DNA of 64,000 nucleotides from Hylemonella sp. GTDB taxonomy: Bacteria > Pseudomonadota > Gammaproteobacteria > Burkholderiales > Burkholderiaceae_C. Shown piece after piece: positions 1 through 8,438 of this stretch. A program made the translations under genes and the position numbers. Below the pieces are notes generated by a model that searched no databases, had not been told where the DNA came from, and saw only the letters and a list, made by a program, of their open reading frames with translations. The stretch's first letter is position 1, and each line of letters begins with the position of its first letter. The DNA lies in assembly GCA_030680575.1 (NCBI GenBank), contig JAUXVI010000053.1:1-64000 (forward strand). Direction: 5' to 3'.

Positions 1-2
1 CC

Positions 3-146
3 TACGAGTCCTCCGCCCAACGCCAAGCCGCCTTGCAGCCCTTCATTGACGGCTACAACTGGCTTCGGCCACACTCGGCACTGAACCACCAGCCGCCCAT
101 GAGCCGCATCCCGGCCATGTACAACCTACTGAAACTCGACACCTAG
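3..146 (+). CDS. IS481-family transposase, C-terminal fragment
   Basis: This is the last 47 residues of a DDE transposase; the rest lies left of the window. The frame carries YNWLRPHSALNHQPPMSRI (about residues 19-37 of the fragment), matching the YNxxRPHSALxxxxPxxR signature near the C-terminus of IS481-family integrase-core transposases, which catalyse cut-and-join transposition of their own element. The TAG stop at 144-146 falls inside a CCTAGG sequence that appears to be the target duplication, so the element borrows its stop codon from the target site. IS481 family is a confident call from the motif; the exact element cannot be named from the fragment. Confidence 0.85.
   Translation, partial: YESSAQRQAALQPFIDGYNWLRPHSALNHQPPMSRIPAMYNLLKLDT
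115..141. repeat. right terminal inverted repeat of the IS481-type element
   Basis: Read inward on the minus strand from base 141, the end begins TGTCGAGTTTCAGTAGGTTG. From memory, Bordetella IS481 has a very similar tip (TGT, then TTCA and TAGGTTGTA in register). The other end of the element lies outside the window, so the repeat cannot be paired here. Confidence 0.6.
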
Positions 147-386
147 GTCAATTCCAAGCCGCAAGGGTAGGCGGTTGTCACCTTGCGCTAATTCCTTTGC
201 TTGGTTTAGTAAGGAACTCTTTCCGATTCCGCGATCACCCGTAATGATCGTGCTGGTTGGCTTTCCATGCTTCAACTGGTACAGGGAGTCGACAACCAAT
301 TCGACCTGCGTCTTCCGACCCGAGAACCGAGTCGGATCAGACACCGGTATATCGGGCGTGAATGGATCTACGTATCGGCTCTTCAT
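126..386 (-). pseudogene. P-loop ATPase gene truncated by IS481 insertion
   Basis: This is the N-terminal ~83 native residues of an ATP-binding protein, read from an ATG at 386 preceded by AGGATC. An ATG 15 bases upstream, at 401, lacks a ribosome site. A Walker A motif, GDRGIGKSSLL, lies around residues 50-60 after a short N-terminal region (FTPDIPVSD, then FSGRK). No Walker B or later ATPase motif remains: the frame runs through CCTAGG into the insertion element and stops at 126 after about four foreign residues. The rest of the gene is presumably left of the element. Proteins with this N-terminus are AAA/STAND-like ATPases of unclear role; I do not recognise a specific function. The gene is almost certainly inactive. 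Confidence 0.7.
142..147. other. probable target site duplication of the IS (CCTAGG)
   Basis: IS481 elements are known to insert at NCTAGN and duplicate those six bases. CCTAGG follows directly after the element tip ending ACA at 141. It supplies the transposase stop codon and continues the reading frame of the interrupted ATPase gene on the other strand. The second copy would lie left of the window. Confidence 0.6.
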
Positions 387-401
387 GGCTTGATCCTGCA
401 T

Positions 402-608
402 AAAAAATGAAACAGGGGGCGGTTAATTTGCGATAACTGAACTGTGTTTATGCAACAGATAGAAATCTGCCGTCAAACTGCACAGGACATTCAGATCATT
501 CTAAGAGGGTGTGAAGAATAGTCCTATCCCCCAAAGGGGGTACGGGACGACAGCTTTAGGCATTAATCCTAGTTGTCCACTCTTGGCCGCTAGCCGACGG
601 ATCACGCC
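402..608. other. intergenic region upstream of the broken ATPase gene
   Basis: About 200 bases without a convincing gene. The part next to the ATPase start is AT-rich (a run of six A, then GTTAATTTGCGATAAC) and could hold its promoter. A small hairpin, CCCCC-AAA-GGGGG, lies near 531-543. Nothing else is identifiable. Confidence 0.4.
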
Positions 609-639
609 AAAAAAACGCCGGGCTTGCCCGGCGTTTTTT
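609..639 (-). terminator. intrinsic terminator of the glcE-glcF transcript
   Basis: An eight-pair GC stem (CGCCGGGC/GCCCGGCG) is flanked by an A tract at 609-615 and a T tract at 634-639. It can therefore terminate in both directions. It begins 22 bases past the glcF stop codon. Confidence 0.85.
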
Positions 640-661
640 CTTATTCAACTGAAACAAAGAC

Positions 662-1885
662 TCAGCCCACCAACGCTTCATCCAGCATCTCCACCCAGTG
701 CTTCACCGGCGTGCCGGTGCCGCTTTGCAGGTGGGTGATGCAGCCGATGTTGGCAGAGACGATCACCTCGGGTTTCATCTCGGCCAGGTTGGTCAGCTTG
801 CGGTCGCGCAGCTGGTAAGCGAGCTTGGGGTTCAGCACCGAGTAGGTGCCGGCCGAGCCGCAGCACAGGTGCGGCTCGACGCGGCAGGTGTTGATCTTGA
901 AACCGAGTTCGCCCATGAACTGCTCCACGCCACCGCGCAGCTGCTGGCCGTGCTGCAGGGTGCAGGGCGGGTGGAAGGTCATCTGGCCGGCCTTGGCCGA
1001 GACCTTGCCGCGCAGCTTGTCCACCAGCTGGGGCAGCAGCTCGCTCAGGTCCTTGGTCAACTCACTGATGCGCTTCGCTTTCGCGGCATAGGCCGGGTCA
1101 TCGTGCAGGAGGTGGCCGTAGTCTTTGACCGTGACGCCGCAGCCGGAGGCGTTCATGACGATGGCTTCCACGCCGCTCTCGATGTGCGGCCACCAGGCGT
1201 CGATGTTGGTCCGCATCTCGGCTTTGCCACCATCCTGGTCGTTCAGGTGGAACTTCACCGCACCGCAGCAGCCGGCCTTGGCCGCCACCACGGTCTGGAT
1301 GCCGGCGGCGTCGAGCACGCGGGCGGTGGCGCTGTTGATATTGGGCATCATGGCCGGCTGCACACAGCCGGCCAGCATGAGCACCTTGCGTGCGTGGGTG
1401 CGTGTGGGCCAGGTGCCAGCGTCTTGCGGGGCCGGCACCTTGTTGCGCAGCGACTCAGGCATGAGGCCGCGCACCAGTTGGCCCATCTTCATGGCGGGTC
1501 CGAACAGCGGCGAGGTCAGGCCCTCCTTGAGGGCCCAGCGCACAAACCGCTCACCGCTTGGGCGCGGCACTTTGGCGTCAACGATTTTGCGGCCGATGTC
1601 GACCAGGTGGCCGTAGTCCACACCCGAGGGGCAGGTACTTTCGCAGTTGCGGCATGTGAGGCAGCGGTCCAGGTGCTGCTGCGTCTTGCGCGTGGGCGTT
1701 TCACCTTCGAGCACCTGTTTCATCAGGTAGATGCGACCGCGCGGGCCATCGAGCTCGTCGCCCAGCAACTGGTAGGTGGGACAGGTAGCGGTGCAGAAGC
1801 CGCAGTGCACGCACTTGCGCAGGATGGCTTCAGCGGCCAGGCCGTCGGGCGTGTTCTTGAATTCGGGCGCGAGATTGGTTTGCAT
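662..1885 (-). CDS. glcF: glycolate oxidase iron-sulfur subunit GlcF
   Basis: GlcF passes electrons from the flavin subunits of glycolate dehydrogenase to the membrane quinone pool during glycolate oxidation to glyoxylate. The 407 residues match the family length. Two 4Fe-4S clusters are visible near the N-terminus: CVHCGFCTATCP (Cys25, 28, 31, 35) and CLTCRNCESTCP (Cys75, 78, 81, 85). Two CCG modules follow: AGCVQP and AGCCGAVKFH around residues 170-210, and CTLQHGQ and CCGSAG around 305-345. It lies 20 bases downstream of glcE in the same direction and is the last gene before a terminator. The usual partner glcD is not adjacent. An LldF-like lactate role is less likely because glcE is the direct neighbour. 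Confidence 0.93.
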   Translation of the reverse strand: MQTNLAPEFKNTPDGLAAEAILRKCVHCGFCTATCPTYQLLGDELDGPRGRIYLMKQVLEGETPTRKTQQHLDRCLTCRNCESTCPSGVDYGHLVDIGRKIVDAKVPRPSGERFVRWALKEGLTSPLFGPAMKMGQLVRGLMPESLRNKVPAPQDAGTWPTRTHARKVLMLAGCVQPAMMPNINSATARVLDAAGIQTVVAAKAGCCGAVKFHLNDQDGGKAEMRTNIDAWWPHIESGVEAIVMNASGCGVTVKDYGHLLHDDPAYAAKAKRISELTKDLSELLPQLVDKLRGKVSAKAGQMTFHPPCTLQHGQQLRGGVEQFMGELGFKINTCRVEPHLCCGSAGTYSVLNPKLAYQLRDRKLTNLAEMKPEVIVSANIGCITHLQSGTGTPVKHWVEMLDEALVG

Positions 1886-1905
1886 GGAGGGTTCGCCAGT
1901 CCGGC

Positions 1906-2982
1906 TCAGAAATCGGGGTACAGGCGGCCGCGGTTGAAGATGCCGGCCGGGTCGAACTGCTTTTTCAGTTCGCGGTGGATGCGGTCCAGCGGCGCGACCA
2001 GCGGCGTGAAGACGCCGGCGCTTTTATCCACCGCGCGGAACAGCGTGGCATGGCCGGCCAGGTTGGCCAGCACGGCACCCAGGTCCGGGCGCTGTGCCAA
2101 CGGCAGCTTGAGCCAGCGCTGCGCGCCGCCCCATTCGATCAACGTCGGGCCCAGGTCCAACGGTGGTGTGGTGTCGGGCACGCTCAGGCGTACCAGCGAC
2201 TCGCCTTCAGCCAGTTGGAAGAAGGGGGCGGTCTGCTCGCGCAGGGCGTTCCACAGTTGTGCAGCCTGCGCGTCCATCACCGCGCCGCCCATGGTTTTGT
2301 GGGCGGCAGCGACGGCCGCCTGGGCACCACGCAGGCGCACCATGAGCGCACCCTCGTGCCAGCAGGACGCGTTGATCGGCAGCGGTTGCCCGCCCCAGCG
2401 GTTGAGCTGGGCCAGGGCCTGTGCCTCATCCAGTTCAAACACGAGAGTGCTCTCGGCCACGGCCTTGGGCAGCACCTTGAGTGAGACTTCGACCAGCAGG
2501 CCCAGCGTGCCGAGCGAGCCGGCCATCAGGCGCGACACGTCGTAGCCGGCCACGTTTTTCATGACCTGGCCGCCGAAGGTCAGCAGCTCGGCGCGGCCGT
2601 TGAGCATCTGCACACCCAGCACGTAGTCGCGCACGGCGCCGACGCTGGCCCGCGCCGGGCCATTGAGGCCGGCTGCCACCATGCCGCCGACGGTGGCCAC
2701 CGCGCCCCCGTTGGCGAAATGTGGCGGCTCGAACGGCAGGACCTGGCCTTTTTCAGCCAGAACCGCTTCGAGCTCGGCCAGCGGTGTGCCAGCACGCACC
2801 GTCACCACCAGCTCGCTCGGCTCGTAGCTGACGATGCCGGCCAGCGGCCGGGTGTCGAGCAGGTCGCCCTGCAGCGTCTGGCCGTAGAAGTCTTTGCTGC
2901 CGCCGCCGCGGATGCGCAAAGGGGCGCCGTCAGCAGCGGCGGCGCGCACGCGTTCGGTGATGTGTTGCAGAGCTGAATCCAT
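1906..2982 (-). CDS. glcE: glycolate oxidase FAD-binding subunit GlcE
   Basis: GlcE is the smaller flavin-binding subunit of glycolate dehydrogenase (GlcDEF). The protein has 358 residues from the ATG at 2982; a TTG 39 bases upstream would add an unsupported extension, and family members start close to MDSALQ. The first ~170 residues form a PCMH-type FAD domain, with RIRGGGSKDFYG, VRAGTPLAELEAVL and GGMVAAGLNGPARASVGA typical of GlcE. KNVAGYD and SLGTLGLL follow. The C-terminus, FDPAGIFNRGRLYPDF, is the family ending. It forms a two-gene operon with glcF. The larger flavin subunit GlcD is not next to it; a GlcD/Dld-like gene lies at 55307 but is not in the operon. Confidence 0.92.
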   Translation of the reverse strand: MDSALQHITERVRAAAADGAPLRIRGGGSKDFYGQTLQGDLLDTRPLAGIVSYEPSELVVTVRAGTPLAELEAVLAEKGQVLPFEPPHFANGGAVATVGGMVAAGLNGPARASVGAVRDYVLGVQMLNGRAELLTFGGQVMKNVAGYDVSRLMAGSLGTLGLLVEVSLKVLPKAVAESTLVFELDEAQALAQLNRWGGQPLPINASCWHEGALMVRLRGAQAAVAAAHKTMGGAVMDAQAAQLWNALREQTAPFFQLAEGESLVRLSVPDTTPPLDLGPTLIEWGGAQRWLKLPLAQRPDLGAVLANLAGHATLFRAVDKSAGVFTPLVAPLDRIHRELKKQFDPAGIFNRGRLYPDF

Positions 2983-3031
2983 AGCCTTGGATGGTAACGC
3001 CGGGCCGGCCGTCTGATTCAAGCCGGGCGCA

Positions 3032-3895
3032 TTAAACAGCTTCGACCCGGATCGTCATAGTCGCGCTCATTGATGCGCCCGGCAGCAGCACGGTCAGCCC
3101 CAGCGCCTCGGCCGTCATGCCCGCCTGCCCCAGCAGGTTGACGGCGTTGTTGACGTGGCTGACCGGTTCGATGGCCACCGTGTCGCGCGTCGGCTGGGTG
3201 AACACCACCAGCCGGTTCAGGCTCGATACGAGGTGGATGCGCAGCGCGGCATCGCTCAGGAAGGCTTGGCCGTCCCAACCTTCGAAACAATGGTCCACAT
3301 CCAGCGCGGTGCATGCCTGGTCCAGCCCCGTGGACGGCAGGCGGTGCGTCGGCAGTTTGTCCGCGCCCATCTCCCAGCGCCCACTGGCGGCAAAACGCAG
3401 GTGGCTGCCGGGTCGCTTGACGAAATAAGGGTGCCAGCCCAGCCCCACCGGCGCGGCCTGTGCTGACTGGTTGGTGATGCTCAAGGTCAGCTCGAGTGCA
3501 TCATCGTTCAGGCGAAAGGCCTGCGAGGTGTCGAAGGCAAAGGGCCAAGAGGCGTCGGGCTTGTGCTCGTAGGACAGCAGGGCGAACTGCGCATCGGCCT
3601 CCAGCACCTCCCAGGGCCGCTGCCAACCGACACCGTGGATGGCATGCGGTTCCGCCGCGTTGTTCTGCACCAGCGGGTGGCTGGTGCCGGCCCACTTGAG
3701 TTGCGCCTGGCCAACCCGGTTGGAAAACGGCACCAGCGGGTAGCTGCCGGCCTGGCGCACGGTGGTCAGCGCTTGCGCTGCGGTGGAGCGCAGCACCGGC
3801 AGGTCGCCATGCCACAGGCCGGCCACGCAGCCTCCCAGGTCTGGGCGGATATCACAACGCAGCGGCCCGCTGCGCAGATGGAGAGAAGTCGTCAT
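3032..3895 (-). CDS. aldose 1-epimerase family protein (GalM-like)
   Basis: These enzymes interconvert alpha and beta anomers of sugars in the cytoplasm. The predicted protein has 287 residues from the ATG at 3895, which has GGAG eight bases upstream; the frame stays open further upstream without a better site. Residues expected for catalysis are present: His87 in HAIHGVGW, His155 in GLGWHPYF and Glu243 in AIEPVSHVNNA. The substrate is unclear, because this branch of the superfamily includes hexose mutarotases and enzymes of unknown substrate. It precedes glcE by about 50 bases on the same strand and might be cotranscribed, with no obvious metabolic link to glycolate. Confidence 0.82.
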   Translation of the reverse strand: MTTSLHLRSGPLRCDIRPDLGGCVAGLWHGDLPVLRSTAAQALTTVRQAGSYPLVPFSNRVGQAQLKWAGTSHPLVQNNAAEPHAIHGVGWQRPWEVLEADAQFALLSYEHKPDASWPFAFDTSQAFRLNDDALELTLSITNQSAQAAPVGLGWHPYFVKRPGSHLRFAASGRWEMGADKLPTHRLPSTGLDQACTALDVDHCFEGWDGQAFLSDAALRIHLVSSLNRLVVFTQPTRDTVAIEPVSHVNNAVNLLGQAGMTAEALGLTVLLPGASMSATMTIRVEAV

Positions 3896-3937
3896 GGTGG
3901 CTGCTCCAGTTTCGTGCATTGTGCACCGGCCACCGAC

Positions 3938-3972
3938 AAAAAAGCCCGCATGAGCCGAAGCGCATGCGGGCT
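3938..3972 (-). terminator. terminator of the porin-glnK-amtB operon
   Basis: A ten-pair stem, AGCCCGCATG/CATGCGGGCT, is followed on the minus strand by a run of six U. It lies 68 bases past the amtB stop and ahead of the epimerase gene, so it separates the two units. Confidence 0.85.
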
Positions 3973-4040
3973 GAAGAACCAGAGGAGACTGTCTATTGCT
4001 GAGTGACGGCAGCCGACCGAACCGACTGCCGCCCTTGCAC

Positions 4041-5477
4041 TTAGCGGGTGTAAGCACTCTCGCCGTGGGATGTGATATCCAGCCCTTGGCGCTCGTCTTC
4101 TTCACTGACGCGCAAACCGATGGTGAGATCCACCAGCTTGTAGGCGATGAAGGACACCACCCCCGACCAGACCAGCGTGAAGATCACGCTCTTGACCTGG
4201 ATCCACACTTGGCTACCCATTGCGAAGGTGTCCGGAGTCAGGCCGCCGGTGCCGCCCAGGTTCTGTGCCGCAAACACGCCAGTCAAGATGGCACCGATGA
4301 TGCCGCCGACACCGTGCACGCCGAACACGTCAAACGCGTCGTCGGCACCCAGCAACTTCTTCAGACCGGTCACACCCCACAGGCAGGCCAAGCCGGCGAT
4401 GAAGCCGATGACGATGGACCCCATCGGGCCAACGAAGCCGGCAGCGGGCGTGACAGCGACCAGACCGGCGACAGCACCGGAGGCAGCGCCCAACATGGAG
4501 GCCTTGCCCTTGCTCAGCGATTCACCGGTGATCCAGGACAGTGTGGCTGCTGCCGTTGCCAGCACGGTATTGACGAAGGCCAAGCCGGCCTGGGCGTTGG
4601 CAGCACCGGCAGAGCCGGCGTTGAAGCCGAACCAACCCACCCACAGCAGGGAAGCCCCCACCATTGTCAGTGTCAGGCTGTGCGGCGCCATCGACTCACG
4701 GCCGTAACCGATGCGCTTGCCCACCAGGTAGGCGCCCACCAGACCAGCCACAGCGGCGTTGATGTGCACCACGGTACCACCAGCGAAGTCGAGCGCACCG
4801 TCTGCGCCCAACAGACCACCACCCCACACAATATGGGCCATCGGCACGTAGCTGAAGGTAAACCACAGCGCGGAGAACAGCAGCACAGCGCCGAACTTGA
4901 TGCGCTCAGCGAAAGAGCCGACGATCAGCGCCACGGTAATGGCGGCAAACGTGCCTTGGAAAGCAACAAAGACGTACTCAGGGATGGTGATCAGGGGCCC
5001 GAAGGTTTCCTGCGTTACGCCCTTGAGAAAGATCTTCTCGAGCGAGCCGAAGAATTTGCCTTCGCCAGCGAACGCCAGACTGTAGCCGTAGATGGACCAC
5101 AGAATGGAGATCAGCGAGAAGACCACAAAGACCTGCATCAGTACCGACAGCATGTTCTTGCTGCGGCCCAGGCCACCGTAGAACAGGGCCAGACCCGGGA
5201 TGATCATCAAGATAACCAGCATGGTGGAAGTCATCATCCAGGCAGTGTCACCAGAGTCGACCTTGGGTGTCGGCGCTTCGGGCGCAGCCGAAGCTGCTGC
5301 CTCGGCGGCGGCCGGCGCCGGGGTAGCGGCGGGTGCAGCTGCAGCTTCCGCGGGTTTGGCTTCGGCCATCGCCTCGGCGGCGGGCTTGGCTTCAGTTGGA
5401 GCGGTCTGAGCCCAGGTGGCCGTTCCACCGGCCATCAGGCTAAGCCCCAGTGCGAAGGAGACAAATAGTTTTTTCAT
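4041..5477 (-). CDS. amtB: ammonium transporter AmtB
   Basis: AmtB is a trimeric inner-membrane channel that takes up ammonium and is blocked by GlnK when nitrogen is ample. The protein has 478 residues with a cleavable signal peptide (MKKLFVSFALGLSLMAGGTATWA). An Ala/Pro/Glu-rich stretch at residues ~25-70 makes it longer than the Escherichia coli protein. The channel follows: SGDTAWMMTSTMLVILM, then about eleven membrane segments. The twin-histidine pair is visible in VVHINAAVAGLVG and FGVHGVGGIIGA. The C-terminal tail ending YTR is the GlnK docking region. It lies 27 bases downstream of glnK, the standard glnK-amtB pair, and is likely driven by the sigma-54 promoter at 6716. Confidence 0.95.
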   Translation of the reverse strand: MKKLFVSFALGLSLMAGGTATWAQTAPTEAKPAAEAMAEAKPAEAAAAPAATPAPAAAEAAASAAPEAPTPKVDSGDTAWMMTSTMLVILMIIPGLALFYGGLGRSKNMLSVLMQVFVVFSLISILWSIYGYSLAFAGEGKFFGSLEKIFLKGVTQETFGPLITIPEYVFVAFQGTFAAITVALIVGSFAERIKFGAVLLFSALWFTFSYVPMAHIVWGGGLLGADGALDFAGGTVVHINAAVAGLVGAYLVGKRIGYGRESMAPHSLTLTMVGASLLWVGWFGFNAGSAGAANAQAGLAFVNTVLATAAATLSWITGESLSKGKASMLGAASGAVAGLVAVTPAAGFVGPMGSIVIGFIAGLACLWGVTGLKKLLGADDAFDVFGVHGVGGIIGAILTGVFAAQNLGGTGGLTPDTFAMGSQVWIQVKSVIFTLVWSGVVSFIAYKLVDLTIGLRVSEEDERQGLDITSHGESAYTR

Positions 5478-5504
5478 GTCAGTGTTCTCTCGGTTGTGTG
5501 AGCC

Positions 5505-6676
<1,172 letters not shown>

Positions 6677-6715
6677 TGCTTGCTCCATAGATGAGTTAAA
6701 GGGACAAACCTGTCT

Positions 6716-6731
6716 AGCACGGAGCGTGCCA
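6716..6731 (-). promoter_or_regulatory. sigma-54 (RpoN) promoter of the porin-glnK-amtB operon
   Basis: Read on the minus strand this is TGGCACGCTCCGTGCT. It matches the -24/-12 consensus TGGCACG-N4-TTGCW at every fixed position except one T. It lies about 40 bases upstream of the porin start codon, with the GG and GC doublets correctly spaced. Confidence 0.8.
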
Positions 6732-6815
6732 GCTCTGCCTTGCAACCAATCGTCACATATTTGTCCCCTGGCATCGTATGGATACGCTAAGATAACTGGA
6801 CAAATAAACAGTACC

Positions 6816-6840
6816 GCACCATTTATGTGCATTATGGTGC
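6816..6840. promoter_or_regulatory. NtrC-type enhancer palindrome
   Basis: The interval reads GCACCAT, eleven bases, ATGGTGC. It also contains GCAC-N7-GTGC (6816-6830), the spacing of NtrC boxes. It lies 85-125 bases upstream of the sigma-54 promoter, a usual enhancer distance. It also lies just ahead of comM on the other strand. Confidence 0.65.
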
Positions 6841-6882
6841 AGATCAGCGTTGGCATCGCACGATTGTGTGGAGGGAGTCCTC

Positions 6883-8421
6883 ATGAGCCTGTCTTTGGTG
6901 CAAAGCCGCGCCCTGCTCGGCCTGGAAGCGGCCAGTGTCACCGTTGAGGTGCATCTGGCCAATGGTCTGCCCAGCTTCACGCTGGTCGGTCTGGCCGAGA
7001 CGGAGGTGAAGGAAGCACGTGAGCGCGTGCGTTCGGCCATCCAGAACTCCGGGCTGGAATTCCCCCATAACAAGCGCATCACGGTCAATCTCGCCCCGGC
7101 CGATCTCCCCAAGGATTCGGGGCGCTTCGATCTGCCCATCGCCTTGGGCATTCTGGCAGCCAGCGGACAGATCGATACAGCCCGGCTGGCCGAGCATGAA
7201 TTCGCCGGCGAACTGTCGCTGTCCGGCGAACTGCGTCCCGTGCGCGGTGCGCTGGCCATGGCGCTCGCCTTGCACCAGGGCGGGGTCAGCACGCGACTGG
7301 TATTGCCACCCGGCAGTGCCGAAGAAGCGGCACTGGTGCCTGAAGCCCAGGTCTACCGGGCACATCACCTGCTCGATGTGGTGCAGCAATTCCTGCCGCA
7401 AGGTGCACGCAACGACACGACTGACGCCGGTGAAGGCTGGTCACGCGCCGCAGCCGCACCACCGTGCACCAGCACGGACCTGCTTGATCTTGCTGACGTC
7501 AAGGGGCAGGCGGGTGCCAAACGTGCGCTCGAAATTGCTGCCGCCGGCGGTCACAGCCTGCTGCTCAGCGGCCCGCCCGGCTCCGGCAAGTCGATGCTGG
7601 CGCAGCGTTTTGCCGGTCTGCTGCCACCCATGTCCACCTCGGAAGCCCTGCACAGTGCGGCCATTGCCAGCCTGGGTGGTCAGTTTTCGCTGGCGCGCTG
7701 GGGCCAGCGCCCGACCCGCAGCCCGCACCACTCAGCCAGTGCGGTGGCCCTGGTCGGCGGCGGGTCGCCGCCGCGCCCGGGTGAAATCTCCATGGCGCAC
7801 CATGGGGTGCTGTTTCTGGACGAGCTGGCCGAGTTCCCGCGCGCCGCGCTGGAAGCCTTGCGCGAGCCACTGGAGACCCACCACATCACCATCGCCCGCG
7901 CGGCGCGGCGTGCCGAATTTCCCGCTCATTTCCAGCTGGTTGCCGCCATGAACCCCTGCCCTTGCGGTTATCTCGGCTCCGCACAACGTGCCTGCCGCTG
8001 CACGCCAGACCAGGTGGCCCGCTACCAGGGGCGTCTGAGTGGCCCGCTCCTTGACCGCATTGACCTGCATGTGACGGTTGCGGCCCTGCCTGCGGGTGAA
8101 TTGCTGCAAGCACCGGCGGGCGAATCGACCCAACTCGTGCGCGCACGCTGTCTGGCCGCGCACGAGCGGGCTTTGGCGCGCCAAGGCAAACCCAACCAGG
8201 CCTTGGCGGGTGCCGAGATCGATACACACACCCTGTTGGACGCCGCCGCGCTCAAATTCCTGAACACGGCCGCTGTGCGTCTAGGCTGGTCGGCACGCGG
8301 AACACACCGCACCCTCAAAGTCGCACGCACCATTGCCGACCTGGCCGGTGCGTCATGCACCGGTTTGGAGCATGTGGCCGAGGCCTTGCAATACCGGCCC
8401 GCACTCCAGCCTCACGGCTGA
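6883..8421 (+). CDS. comM: ComM/YifB-family Mg-chelatase-like AAA+ ATPase
   Basis: ComM is a hexameric helicase that drives branch migration when incoming DNA integrates during natural transformation. The 512-residue protein starts at the ATG at 6883, preceded by a strong GGAGGGAG. The N-terminal domain begins MSLSLVQSRALLGLEAASV, as in the family (ChlI-like domain, residues ~1-170). Walker A, SGPPGSGKSMLAQRF, is near 230-244 and Walker B, GVLFLDELAEF, near 310. The cysteine cluster NPCPCGYLGS...CRC, around 355-375, is a family hallmark, and the C-terminal lid domain ends the protein. It is transcribed divergently from the nitrogen operon. Competence in this host is not demonstrated by the gene alone, as many non-competent bacteria keep it. 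Confidence 0.92.
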   Translation: MSLSLVQSRALLGLEAASVTVEVHLANGLPSFTLVGLAETEVKEARERVRSAIQNSGLEFPHNKRITVNLAPADLPKDSGRFDLPIALGILAASGQIDTARLAEHEFAGELSLSGELRPVRGALAMALALHQGGVSTRLVLPPGSAEEAALVPEAQVYRAHHLLDVVQQFLPQGARNDTTDAGEGWSRAAAAPPCTSTDLLDLADVKGQAGAKRALEIAAAGGHSLLLSGPPGSGKSMLAQRFAGLLPPMSTSEALHSAAIASLGGQFSLARWGQRPTRSPHHSASAVALVGGGSPPRPGEISMAHHGVLFLDELAEFPRAALEALREPLETHHITIARAARRAEFPAHFQLVAAMNPCPCGYLGSAQRACRCTPDQVARYQGRLSGPLLDRIDLHVTVAALPAGELLQAPAGESTQLVRARCLAAHERALARQGKPNQALAGAEIDTHTLLDAAALKFLNTAAVRLGWSARGTHRTLKVARTIADLAGASCTGLEHVAEALQYRPALQPHG

Positions 8422-8438
8422 GGATGCAAGCCGCGGCT

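Noticed and set aside
698..2545. A 615-codon open frame opposite glcF/glcE, and similar long frames at 14771-17518 and 43682-46252 on the plus strand
   Set aside because: These are mirror frames of strongly GC-biased genes on the other strand. They show no domain, signal or ribosome site, and His/Gln/Arg-rich composition.
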